Assembly: GCA_016722945.1 (NCBI GenBank)
Contig: JAEQMT010000059.1
Location: 124,001 to 188,000 of the forward strand
Length of the DNA stretch: 64,000 nucleotides
Source of the DNA: Desulfofustis sp. PB-SRB1
GTDB lineage: Bacteria > Desulfobacterota > Desulfobulbia > Desulfobulbales > Desulfocapsaceae
Direction: 5' to 3'
In this document: in pieces, positions 56,179 to 64,000 of the stretch
How positions within the stretch are numbered: position 1 is the stretch's first letter
Layout: the number at the start of each line of letters is the position of its first letter
Made by a program: the position numbers and the translations under genes
Notes under the pieces: model-generated
What the model saw: only the letters and a program-made list of their open reading frames with translations
Told to the model about the DNA's origin: nothing
Database searches by the model: none

Positions 56179-57963
56179 ATGGAATCGCGGCCTGAGGTGA
56201 TTATCGGCATAGATCTGGGAACCACGAATTCAGAAGTTGCGGTATACGCCGAACATACGGTAACGGTCATCGAAGGAGAGGATGGAAAATTACTGCCTTC
56301 CTATGTGGGTTTAGACGATAACGGTAGGCTTTTAGTCGGCGCGCCGGCGTTGAATCAGTATGTCCTCCACCCGGATCGGACCATCAAATCGATCAAGCGG
56401 CTGATGGGCCAGGCGGAGCAGGTTAAGCTGGGTGAAAAGAGCTATTCACCCCAGGAAATTTCCGCAATGATGCTTCGCCGGCTTAGACAAATCGCGGAAA
56501 CGCATCTGGGGCATTCAATTGATAAAGCGGTCATCACCGTGCCCGCTTTTTTTTCCGACCACCAGCGCCAGGCAACCCGGGAGGCCGGTAAGATAGCCGG
56601 TCTTGAGGTGGTGAGAATCATTAATGAGCCAACCGCCGCCACTCTGGTTTACGAGAGTTCTCACGACGGTTCAAAAAAGGTGTTGGTATACGATCTTGGC
56701 GGTGGAACATTCGATGTGTCCCTGGTGGAAATACAAGACGATGTGGTCGAGGTGCTTGCCAGCCACGGTAACAACCAGCTTGGCGGAGATGATTTTGATG
56801 GGCTTATTGAAAATTATGTAGTGGAAAAGTTACGGGAGGATGGCCTTGTTGATATCGCTTTGCAGGCCCGGGCCAGAATCAGAAGGGCGGCGGAGAATGC
56901 AAAGAAGCACCTTTCGTCCCAGCCGTTTGTGCTCATTGAGGAAGAATACCTGCTGGATCAAGACGGCGTTCCCTATCACCTTCGGGTCGAACTTGCCCGT
57001 GCCGACTATGAGGAGATGATCGAGCCTCTGGTTGATGAAACCTTGGATGCCGCCCATCTGGTTTTAAAAAATAGTGGCATAACCGCCACCGAAGTTGAAG
57101 AAATCCTGCTGGTGGGCGGCTCTACCCATACCCCGCTGGTTCAGCGGAAGCTGGAGGAAAATTTTGGCATGGCTCCACGCTTTGAGATGGATCCCGATCT
57201 CTGCGTGGCCGCGGGCGCGGCCCTGCAAGCAGCAATGATCGGCGGCTCGGATATTCGGGCGGTGCTCATCGATGTGACCCCGTATACCTTTGGTATCAGC
57301 GCAATCGGAGAGGTGGATGGTATATTATCATATGACAAGTTCGTACCGATAATCCGGAAAAATACTCCGATTCCGGTGACCCGAGGCGAGGTCTTCTATA
57401 CCGTTATAGACGACCAGGAGGTGGTGGAGGTTAAGGTATTTCAGGGTGAGTGTGAAGATGCCCGGGACAATGTAGAAGTGGGGAGATTTGTTGTCGAGGG
57501 GTTGGGCAAATACCCGGCCTCGAATGAAATACTTGCCCAATTCGCGCTCGATGCCGATGGTATTTTGCAGGTCAGCGCCACGGAAAAGGCCACCGGCTTG
57601 GCAAAATCGATAACCATTCACAATGCCCTCACTGAAGGCTCGGAGCAGTCTCTTGCCAAAGCGCGGGACAATATCCGGCAGCTTTTCGGAGATGATTCCA
57701 ACGCTTTGGAGAGAGAGTCCCGCACCCCCTCAACAGCCGAACAAGTTCCAGTGCGTTCAGAAGGTGCCGATAACCTCTTCGTTGAAGCCGGTGTGTTGAT
57801 GGAGAAGGGCCGCAACCTGCTGGATACAGTCGGTGATGATGATAAGGAGGATATCATCGAATTGCTCAGTGCGATGAACAATGCCATTGCTGGGCATGAT
57901 ATCGAGGATCTCGGAAAACATATGGATGAACTATCTGAAATTATCTTTTATCTGGACTCGTGA
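56179..57963 (+). CDS. Hsp70 (DnaK-family) chaperone paralogue (594 aa)
   Basis: An ATP-dependent chaperone. The actin-fold ATPase domain is complete: GIDLGTTNSEVAVY, INEPTAATLVYE, VYDLGGGTFDVSLVE and LVGGSTHTPLVQRKL. The substrate-binding beta domain starts IDVTPYTFGI and includes FQGECEDARDNVEVG. The lid is short and diverged compared with DnaK (638 residues), with a helical tail of about 110 residues ending EIIFYLDS and no classical C-terminal tail. GAGGGG precedes the start. It is not the housekeeping dnaK by context, since it sits with its own J-like and GrpE-like partners. Confidence 0.92.
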   Translation: MESRPEVIIGIDLGTTNSEVAVYAEHTVTVIEGEDGKLLPSYVGLDDNGRLLVGAPALNQYVLHPDRTIKSIKRLMGQAEQVKLGEKSYSPQEISAMMLRRLRQIAETHLGHSIDKAVITVPAFFSDHQRQATREAGKIAGLEVVRIINEPTAATLVYESSHDGSKKVLVYDLGGGTFDVSLVEIQDDVVEVLASHGNNQLGGDDFDGLIENYVVEKLREDGLVDIALQARARIRRAAENAKKHLSSQPFVLIEEEYLLDQDGVPYHLRVELARADYEEMIEPLVDETLDAAHLVLKNSGITATEVEEILLVGGSTHTPLVQRKLEENFGMAPRFEMDPDLCVAAGAALQAAMIGGSDIRAVLIDVTPYTFGISAIGEVDGILSYDKFVPIIRKNTPIPVTRGEVFYTVIDDQEVVEVKVFQGECEDARDNVEVGRFVVEGLGKYPASNEILAQFALDADGILQVSATEKATGLAKSITIHNALTEGSEQSLAKARDNIRQLFGDDSNALERESRTPSTAEQVPVRSEGADNLFVEAGVLMEKGRNLLDTVGDDDKEDIIELLSAMNNAIAGHDIEDLGKHMDELSEIIFYLDS

Positions 57964-57966
57964 ACC

Positions 57967-58224
57967 GTGGAGAAGTGTCCTTTTTGCAAGGCCCGGTATC
58001 GGCAGGGGGGCGCATGCGCCCGCTGCGAAGCTGATTTGAGACAGCTGCTGATCATAGAAGCTGATGCCGGCCGGCTTGCTCGGCGAGCAATTCACGGCCT
58101 CCTGTCCGGCGATTCGGCCACCTCCCGGAAGCAGGCGGCCGCCGCCTGTGCCCTGCATGCCACGCCATTTCATCGGGCTCTCGAGGGATTCTGCAAAACG
58201 GTGCAGGGGGTGGACGGCACCTGA
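57967..58224 (+). CDS. Small zinc-ribbon protein of the Hsp70 operon (85 aa)
   Basis: The product begins EKCPFCKARYRQGGACARC, a four-cysteine zinc ribbon, followed by a helical segment with TPR-like spacing (LSGDSATSRKQAAAACAL). It starts with GTG three bases after the Hsp70 stop, so it is the fifth coupled gene of the operon. A zinc-bearing adaptor or client recogniser, like the zinc part of classical DnaJ, is a reasonable guess but not shown. Confidence 0.65.
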   Translation: MEKCPFCKARYRQGGACARCEADLRQLLIIEADAGRLARRAIHGLLSGDSATSRKQAAAACALHATPFHRALEGFCKTVQGVDGT

Positions 58225-58268
58225 ACCACGCCTTGTTTGAGGTGTTGAAAAACGCCCTCAGACTCTTT

Positions 58269-59390
58269 TTACAGCTTCCATTTCAACCATAATCGGTTGA
58301 GGTGCCTCAGAGACGGCCACGGCGGTGTGGCAGGCCTCGCATCGGGCTCAAACGCCAGATCGAGAATGTGGCGGACCTGCCGATGTGGTGAAAGGATCTC
58401 CACACATCCTCCGCAGTAGGTTGCCAGTGGCAGGTGGCTCATTTCAGAGCTCCGTTTTGCCACCTATGTTTCCCGATAGGTTTGCTCAACAAAACCAACC
58501 GCACCACCCTCACCGCAGCACATGGTCTTTTTTTCACAGTGTTCGGGCTCGTGTACCCTGTATCCATGTTTTTTCAGAAATTCCCGCGCATTTTTCTGGA
58601 TTAACCGGTCAAAACGGGATGCACAGGGATCGTGTAAAGCCACGTTCTCAGAGGTTTTGGTGGGTATGGCCGCACCACCGGCACGAAGGTCTTCATAGAT
58701 TGAACGGATGGTAAAACCTGCTGCATAAGAAGAAAACATCTGATGGCAGCTTGGGCAAGCGGTGAGGATGGTATCCACCCCGTGTTGTCGTAATCGATCA
58801 AACAGGCTTTCCATCACCGTTGAAAAATAGTTGATCCGGCCCAGATCATGAGAGGGCTTGGCACAGCAGCTCAGCACCACGCCTAAATGAGGGGTCTGGG
58901 CTTGCAGCGGCAATGGCACGCACCATAATGCGTGGATATGTGTCCGGCAGGGCGCAGCCGGGAAAGAAAACGGTGCGGCATGAAGGCGGCAGATGAAACC
59001 GGCGAAACAGGCTGGAGAGGCCGATCCGCTCATAGGCGGGCACTGAGCGGTAGGGACGGGCACTGATAACGCCCTGCTGTATGAACAGGCAGCGCATCAG
59101 CCAAAAAAGACGGGCGGGATCGAGGTTTTCCGGGCATACCGCCGCGCATAAGCGGCAAAGGCTGCAGCAGTATGGAACGGTTAAGCCCTGAGATGCCTTT
59201 TTAAAGGCATCGGTAAGATGGTAGGGGAGCCCGTAATGCTGTAGAAACAGGCAGTCACGCCGGCAGGCACCGCATTCAGTGCAGTTGGTGAGGATTTCGT
59301 TAAGGGCGGCGTCACACTCTTTTCCACGTCCTCGGCTGAATTATAGTATTGCTCATCCGGCGGTGCGGTTATTGAAGGATGTACGCCCAT
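58269..59390 (-). pseudogene. Broken Fe-S oxidoreductase (CCG-domain, GlcF/HdrD-like) gene
   Basis: The sequence encodes, in pieces, a protein with two [4Fe-4S] motifs (NCTECGACRRDC and CSLCRLCAAVCPEN) followed by CCG-type domains (VFFPGCALP, VVLSCCAKPSHDLG, CCGEGGAVGF and TYCGGCVEIL). The pieces lie in different frames. One frameshift is near 59315, another near 58920, and an in-frame TAG at 58466-58464 splits the last 65 codons. All parts keep the right order, so the gene decayed recently or carries several sequence errors. Such proteins pass electrons to or from lactate/glycolate or heterodisulfide-type enzymes. Confidence 0.75.
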
Positions 59391-59394
59391 AATA

Positions 59395-59432
59395 TCAGTG
59401 TCTTCGGCCCTGGCGGAGACCGTGCCGGATGA
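59395..59432 (+). repeat. 38-bp exact copy of a segment of the ADP-ribosylglycohydrolase gene
   Basis: This piece is identical to 51701-51738 inside the gene at 51050-52036 and in the same orientation. It lies between the Fe-S pseudogene and an IS91 remnant. Such a short transplanted gene piece points to a rearrangement that involved the IS91-like elements. Confidence 0.8.
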
Positions 59433-59574
59433 TACTTAGAGTTGCGCTGAGTTAAGCATCTTTCCTTTGTTTGTGCATGTTTTCAATTCTTGAGTGAATA
59501 GGGGACGTACCCCGATCCTTCTGCTGGATATGGAATTGAAAATTTTTAATTGAAGGTGGAAATACTTCAGCTCA

Positions 59575-59977
59575 CCCTTGGTAAGAAAACCGGTATTGCC
59601 GGCGTCATCCTGGCCATACAGACCTTCGGTAACTACGCCCGCCGGCATCCTCATCTCCATGCCCTGGTGGCCGACGGCCTCTTCCTCGAAAGTGGCTATT
59701 TTTTTGTCATGCCGAAGGTGTTTCTCCGTCGTTGGCCGGGCTTTTCCGTGCCCATGTGCTCAAGATGTTGAAACAGGAAGGGCTGATAGATGATAGCTTC
59801 ATAACAATGATCATGAAGTGGCGGTATAGTTCTGGATTCAGCGTCCATAATGAGGTTCGGATAGCACCGGACGACGCGAAAGCAATAGAAAATCTCTCTC
59901 AATACAGTATCCGTAATTCCTACTCTCTGGAAAAGCTGAAGTATGAAGCAGGTGATTTATCGGTAATTGTCGCGTAT
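59575..59977 (+). pseudogene. IS91-family (Y2/HUH) transposase remnant, longer copy
   Basis: Two frames joined near 59730 give the middle of an IS91 transposase: VILAIQTFGNYARRHPHLHALVADG, with the HUH-type HPHLH motif, then FRAHVLKMLKQEGLIDD, WRYSSGFSVHNEVRIAPDD and a tyrosine-containing QYSIRNSYSLEKLKY. The N-terminal zinc-binding part and the C-terminus are missing. The element is inactive. It is followed at once by the 200-bp repeat that recurs at 61981. Confidence 0.8.
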
Positions 59978-60170
59978 GAAGATGAGTGGCCCGGCTCTGA
60001 TGAACCGATGTTTGGATGGCAAAAAATCTGCAGACCACCTCCGGATCGGTGCGCCCATATTTGGTGGGAAATGGGTCTACATGGTGGCTTTGGCCGTGCA
60101 ATCCATTGGCGCAATCAAGCGGGTTTAAAAAACTCCTTGAAGCGGCGGCAAAAAAGAGCTAAACTGCTGA
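59966..60170. repeat. 200-bp direct repeat, left copy (upstream of the alcohol dehydrogenase gene)
   Basis: This segment and 61981-62171 are similar over about 200 bases in the same orientation, roughly 85% by eye, from ATTGTCGCG to GAGCTAA-CTGCTG. Neither strand gives a protein I recognise. From 60170 to 60338 I see no gene. Confidence 0.75.
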
Positions 60171-60338
60171 GCCACACTGCTAGAGGGTGAAAATCAGCGG
60201 TGAAATGAGGACTCGCTAAGAAAGCAAATTCTTACCATCTTGATTGGCTGGGTGATATGATGAGAGGAGCCAAATGGCTATTCTTGCCATGATGATAGCA
60301 TTTTAAGCAATAGTCAAAGTAAACAATGGTTAATGTAG

Positions 60339-60376
60339 TGGCCTTGGAACAATGTAGCACGAGGTTCCATTGGCCA
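60339..60376. promoter_or_regulatory. Inverted repeat just upstream of the alcohol dehydrogenase gene
   Basis: TGGCCTTGGAAC (60339-60350) and GTTCCATTGGCCA (60364-60376) form an imperfect inverted repeat with one unpaired base and a 13-base spacer, about 40 bases before the start codon. It could be an operator or an mRNA leader hairpin. Confidence 0.5.
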
Positions 60377-60415
60377 TTTGCAAACTAAACAACCAAAGCT
60401 AAGAGAGGTGCTCTG

Positions 60416-61597
60416 ATGGCAGTCAAAGAACAAGTGTATGGGTATTTCATTCCAAGCGTTACCCTGATAGGCATTGGTGCTTCCAAGGAGATTCCCAGTA
60501 AAATTAAATCTTTGGGAGGCTCGAAACCGCTGATTGTTGCTGATAAGGGCATTACCGCGGCTGGTATTACTCAGCAGATCACCGATCTGCTCGAGGGTGC
60601 CGGGATGCAACCTATGGTTTTCGACGAAACCGTCCCCAATCCTACCGACGTTAACGTGCATGACGGGGTCGAGGTCTACAAGGAAAACGGGTGCGACAGT
60701 CTCATCACTCTTGGCGGCGGCAGTGCCCATGACTGCGGCAAGGGGGTCGGCCTGGTGGTCGCCAACGGCGGTAAAATCCATGATTATGAGGGCGTTGATA
60801 AATCAAGCTCACCCATGCCGCCCTATGTTGCCGTTAATACAACCGCCGGCACCGCATCTGAAATGACCAGGTTTTGCATTATCACCGATACCAGCCGCAA
60901 AGTGAAAATGGCCATCGTCGACTGGCGGGTTACCCCGGGAATCGCCATTGATGACCCTCTGCTGATGGTTGGCATGCCACCGGCATTGACCGCGGCAACC
61001 GGAATGGATGCCTTGACTCACGCCGTGGAGGCGTATGTATCCACTATTGCCACGCCAATGACTGACTCAGCCGCGGAAAAGGCGATTGAACTCATCGCGA
61101 CACATCTACGACCGGCGGTTGCCAACGGCCAAGACATCAGCGCCCGAGAAGGCATGTGCTTCGCGCAGTATTTGGCTGGTATGGCATTTAACAATGCCAG
61201 TCTGGGCCATGTTCACGCCATGGCGCACCAGCTGGGCGGCTTTTACGACTTGCCCCACGGTGAGTGTAACGCAATTCTTCTGCCCCACGTGAGCCGGTTT
61301 AATCTCATCGCAAAAATGGAGCGTTTCGCCAAGATTGCGGAACTTATGGGCGAAAATGTTACCGGCATGTCCACACGAGATGCCGCCGAGGTCGCTTTGG
61401 ATGCGATCAAAAAATTATCAACCGATATCGGCATTCCCGCGGGACTGGTGGAACTCGGCAAAAGGTATGGCAAAGATGTAAAAGCCGAGGACATTGACAC
61501 CATGACGGTCAACGCGCAACGAGATGCCTGCGGTCTGACCAATCCACGTTGTCCAAACGATGATGACGTCAAAGCGATTTACAAGGCAGCCCTGTAA
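60416..61597 (+). CDS. Iron-containing alcohol dehydrogenase (group III)
   Basis: An NAD-dependent, iron-activated dehydrogenase of 393 residues that interconverts alcohols and aldehydes. The nucleotide-binding GGGSAHDCGKG and the TTAGTASEMTRF segment are present. The metal site is readable as Asp near IAIDDP and three His in MDALTHAVEAY and NNASLGHVHAMAHQLGG...PHGECNA. An AGAGAGG precedes the start. It is intact while both sides are repeats and transposon remnants, so it may have moved in as a cargo gene or been preserved by use. Confidence 0.95.
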   Translation: MAVKEQVYGYFIPSVTLIGIGASKEIPSKIKSLGGSKPLIVADKGITAAGITQQITDLLEGAGMQPMVFDETVPNPTDVNVHDGVEVYKENGCDSLITLGGGSAHDCGKGVGLVVANGGKIHDYEGVDKSSSPMPPYVAVNTTAGTASEMTRFCIITDTSRKVKMAIVDWRVTPGIAIDDPLLMVGMPPALTAATGMDALTHAVEAYVSTIATPMTDSAAEKAIELIATHLRPAVANGQDISAREGMCFAQYLAGMAFNNASLGHVHAMAHQLGGFYDLPHGECNAILLPHVSRFNLIAKMERFAKIAELMGENVTGMSTRDAAEVALDAIKKLSTDIGIPAGLVELGKRYGKDVKAEDIDTMTVNAQRDACGLTNPRCPNDDDVKAIYKAAL

Positions 61598-61980
61598 ACC
61601 GCTAGTATTTACTAGAGTAGCATTTGACAAAGTGATAGGTTCTGGGCATGGCGGCGCCGCCGGGCGCCGCCTGCTCAGCCCGATGAGAGAAAATACACTC
61701 GGCACGTGAGCCGGTCGTCAGCAAAGGCCTTCACCCTTGCCACCATCAGAAATGCTGTTGCCTCAACAAGCATGCGCGGGCAATGGCAAAAAAGCGTGCG
61801 CCAAGACTTTCGGATCGGCGGTGGCTTTATCTCCTTTGAGTTTGCCCACTTTGTCGCCCACCTCGGTGCCACCCCCGGGCGGATCTCTAGAAGATTTCCA
61901 CCCATCTGGGGGTTTTTGAAAAGAACAGGAATCAGCGGGCGCCGCCGGCACCCGCCCAACGAGAGAGCAAGCCAGCTGAG
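61598..61980. other. Gene-free region after the alcohol dehydrogenase gene
   Basis: Open frames exist here on both strands but none has recognisable domains, RBS support or a sensible start. I see no clear terminator. The base composition resembles decayed coding DNA. Confidence 0.35.
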
Positions 61981-62171
61981 ATTGTCGCGGATGAAGATGA
62001 GTGGCCCGGCTCTGATGAACCGTTGTTTGATGGGGAAAACATCTGCAGACCGCCACCGGATCGGGGCGCCCATAATGGGTGGGAAATGGGTCTACATGGT
62101 GGCTTTGGCGCTGCAATCCATTGGTTAAATCAAACTCCTTCAAGCGGCGGCAAAAAAGAGCTAAGCTGCTG
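61981..62171. repeat. 200-bp direct repeat, right copy
   Basis: This is the partner of 59966-60170 in the same orientation; the two are 2.0 kb apart and enclose the alcohol dehydrogenase gene. The interval 62172-62441 after it holds no gene I can support and should include the left end of the insertion element that follows. Confidence 0.75.
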
Positions 62172-62441
62172 CGACACTTTTGCTGTACAGGCCTTGTCGC
62201 AGCCATTCAACGCCAGCCGTGCATACCATGCCAGAGGCCGAGAAAGAAATTCCTGGCATTGACTTGGGTTTGCGGTCAGTAGGCACAAAATCGGTCGAAT
62301 TCACTCCATTAGATAAGTCAAAATCGCTAAATTTCAACAACATATATCGAGCCAAATGTCAGGTGTGAGCTGAAATATGTAGGCACACGAATTGTATTTA
62401 TTTCCTTGCATTAGCTGTCTATACATGCTATTTACGTAAGC

Positions 62442-64000
62442 ATGTACCTGAGAACAACAAAACGCACCAACAAAGATGGCTCGGTCGTCGAGTACTTTCA
62501 GATTGCCCACAACGAGCGCCATCCAAAGACTCGCAAACCGGTCGCCAAAATCATCCATAACTTTGGTAGAGCCGACCAACTTGACCGTCTTGAACTGGTA
62601 CGACTGTGTCGATCTATCGCCAGGGTCTGTGGGTTGCATATCTCTGATCCATTGGCTGAAGACGTGTTGCTACCAGAGGGAGAAGCAATAGGTATACCGC
62701 CTGATCTGAAGATCAAGCAAACGTTTGCTCTGGGGTGCCCGTTGGTCATTGAGACCCTATGGGAACGGCTCGGTTTGAAAAAGACGCTCAATAGTATTGA
62801 ACAGGCAACCGGTAGTCAAGTTCCTTACGAACGAGCAATTCTGGCCATGGTCGCTAACCGATTATGTGACCCCGAATCCAAACTCGGGGTATGGGACCGC
62901 TGGCTGTCCACCGTCTACCTGCCTTCTTGTGCAAGCCTCAGGCTCAGGCATATGTATGAAGCGATGGACCTGCTTCACGCCAATATCGATACCATTGAAC
63001 AAACCGTGTTTTTCAACACGGCCAACCTTTTCAACCTGGAGGTCGATCTGATCTTTTACGATACGACGACCGCTTCTTTCCAGGTCGATGCTGAAGACCA
63101 TTCTGAAGCCGACCCCAACGCCACATTACGTAAATTTGGCCGTTGTAAAGAAGGCGGTTGGGCACCGCAGGTCGTCGTTGCTCTGGCGGTGACCCGCGAT
63201 GGTATCCCGGTGCGTAGTTGGGTGTTGCCGGGTAATACCGCCGATGTCACAACGGTAGAAAAAGTTCGCGCCGATCTCAGAGGCTGGAACTTGGGTCGGG
63301 CAATGTTTGTCGCCGATGCGGGGATGAACTCCGAAGATAACCGCGTTGAACTGGCCAAAGCTTGTGGGAAATATCTTCTGGCCTGTCGTATGGCCAGTAT
63401 CTCTGAAATCAATTTGAAGGTTCTCAGTAAACGTGGCCGCTACACCAAATTTAAGGATAACCTCTATGCCAAGGAGATCATCGTCGGCGATGGTGAGAGG
63501 CGGAGGCGTTACATCCTCTGTTATAACCCCAAACAAGCGCAAAGGCAGCGGAGCCACAGACAGCTAATAATCGAGCTGCTTGAAGCTGAGTTGGCCACGC
63601 ACAAGGATCACTCAGCAACTGCCCAGTGGGCTATTGAATTGTTGGCATCACGCCGTTTCAAGAAATATCTGCGAACCACCAAAGGTGGCCTCATTCGTAT
63701 TGACCGGGCTGCCGTTGGTAAGGCGGCAAAGTATGATGGAAAATGGGTAATTGAAACCAACGACGATACCATTAGTCTCGAGGATGCGGCGTGCGGTTAC
63801 AAGAGTCTGATGGTGATCGAGCGTTGTTTCCGCTCGTTGAAACGTACCCAGATAAAGATGGTGCCGATGTACCACTGGGCCTCCCGAAGGATTGTGAGTC
63901 ATGTCAAAATTTGCGTACTGGCCTTGCTTATCGAACGGATCGCTGAAATGACCTGCGGCATGTCGTGGCACCATATCCAGCGAAATTTGGAGACACTGCA
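62442..64000 (+). CDS. IS1634-type (IS4 superfamily) DDE transposase, 3' end outside window
   Basis: An open frame of 519 codons runs from ATG 62442 to the window edge without a stop. It begins YLRTTKRTNKDGSVVEYFQI, the usual IS1634-family start. The DDE residues can be read as the Asp in IFYDTTTASF, the Asp in FVADAGMNSED and the Glu in VIERCFRSLKRTQI, followed by MYHWASRRIVSHV. No frameshift is visible, so it may be an active insertion element. The left terminal inverted repeat must lie between 62180 and 62441 but I cannot fix it without the right end. Confidence 0.88.
   Translation, partial: MYLRTTKRTNKDGSVVEYFQIAHNERHPKTRKPVAKIIHNFGRADQLDRLELVRLCRSIARVCGLHISDPLAEDVLLPEGEAIGIPPDLKIKQTFALGCPLVIETLWERLGLKKTLNSIEQATGSQVPYERAILAMVANRLCDPESKLGVWDRWLSTVYLPSCASLRLRHMYEAMDLLHANIDTIEQTVFFNTANLFNLEVDLIFYDTTTASFQVDAEDHSEADPNATLRKFGRCKEGGWAPQVVVALAVTRDGIPVRSWVLPGNTADVTTVEKVRADLRGWNLGRAMFVADAGMNSEDNRVELAKACGKYLLACRMASISEINLKVLSKRGRYTKFKDNLYAKEIIVGDGERRRRYILCYNPKQAQRQRSHRQLIIELLEAELATHKDHSATAQWAIELLASRRFKKYLRTTKGGLIRIDRAAVGKAAKYDGKWVIETNDDTISLEDAACGYKSLMVIERCFRSLKRTQIKMVPMYHWASRRIVSHVKICVLALLIERIAEMTCGMSWHHIQRNLETL

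Noticed and set aside
58464-58466. Amber codon as evidence of pyrrolysine
   Set aside because: The same gene has two frameshifts, so simple decay explains the stop better.
61675-62128. Overlapping ORFs of 130-150 codons on both strands
   Set aside because: They cross the boundary of the 200-bp repeat, show no domain and have no RBS. Neither strand is better supported.

Overview
This 64 kb window is about 57% GC by eye and gene-dense. Its content fits a Gram-negative, anaerobic member of the Desulfobacterota (Desulfobulbales-like would be my guess). The signs are class-II DAHP synthase, a TRAP transporter beside CoA-transferase and thiolase, a b6-type cytochrome b/Rieske/multihaem cytochrome c operon, a split YeeE sulfur transporter, an HsdR-N-domain protein and a formylglycine-type sulfatase. 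The taxonomic call is an inference. I saw no rRNA, tRNA or CRISPR array.

Layout, left part. 1-6.4 kb: the end of radA, a tiny His-rich membrane ORF, lon with its terminator, a DegP/HtrA protease (-) and class-II DAHP synthase (-). 6.4-17 kb: a frameshifted HsdR-N-like gene, then an envelope block made of a TolC-like channel (-), an RND adaptor and pump (+), and LetA/LetB-type lipid-transport proteins (-). The RND and LetB genes converge on a hairpin that spans both stop codons. 17-29.3 kb: a P-type cation ATPase behind a terminator-like leader, a split YeeE/YedE transporter with a YedF/DsrE-like protein, a DctPQM TRAP transporter, and a divergent CoA-transferase/thiolase pair that could process an imported carboxylate.

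Middle part. 29.5-34 kb: a small lipoprotein and a three-gene respiratory operon (cytochrome b6-type, Rieske, octahaem-TPR cytochrome c). 34-46.2 kb: a 330-bp fragment duplicated from the arylsulfatase gene, a RimB/RimK/aspartoacylase-like operon whose RimK carries a C-terminal RCK_C domain, then a leftward cluster. That cluster holds an outer-membrane protein, two DUF2092 proteins, two small envelope proteins and an 842-residue arylsulfatase. It is preceded by a consensus sigma-54 promoter and a sigma-54 activator gene on the same strand. 46.6-52 kb: aldo/keto reductase, malic enzyme, a glutaminase remnant, TspO and an ADP-ribosylglycohydrolase.

Right part. 52.8-58.2 kb: a tightly coupled five-gene chaperone operon encoding a TPR-like protein, a J-like protein without HPD, a GrpE-like protein, an Hsp70 paralogue and a zinc-ribbon protein. 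This is the best candidate for a poorly described system. 58.3-64 kb is decayed and mobile DNA: a broken Fe-S oxidoreductase gene with two frameshifts and an amber codon, IS91-family remnants, a 200-bp direct repeat on both sides of an iron alcohol dehydrogenase gene, and an IS1634-type transposase that runs off the window edge. Dispersed REP/MITE-like repeats sharing a GATGGCGTCGTAAAAA-type end occur near 20.4, 22.2, 29.4 and 52.4 kb.
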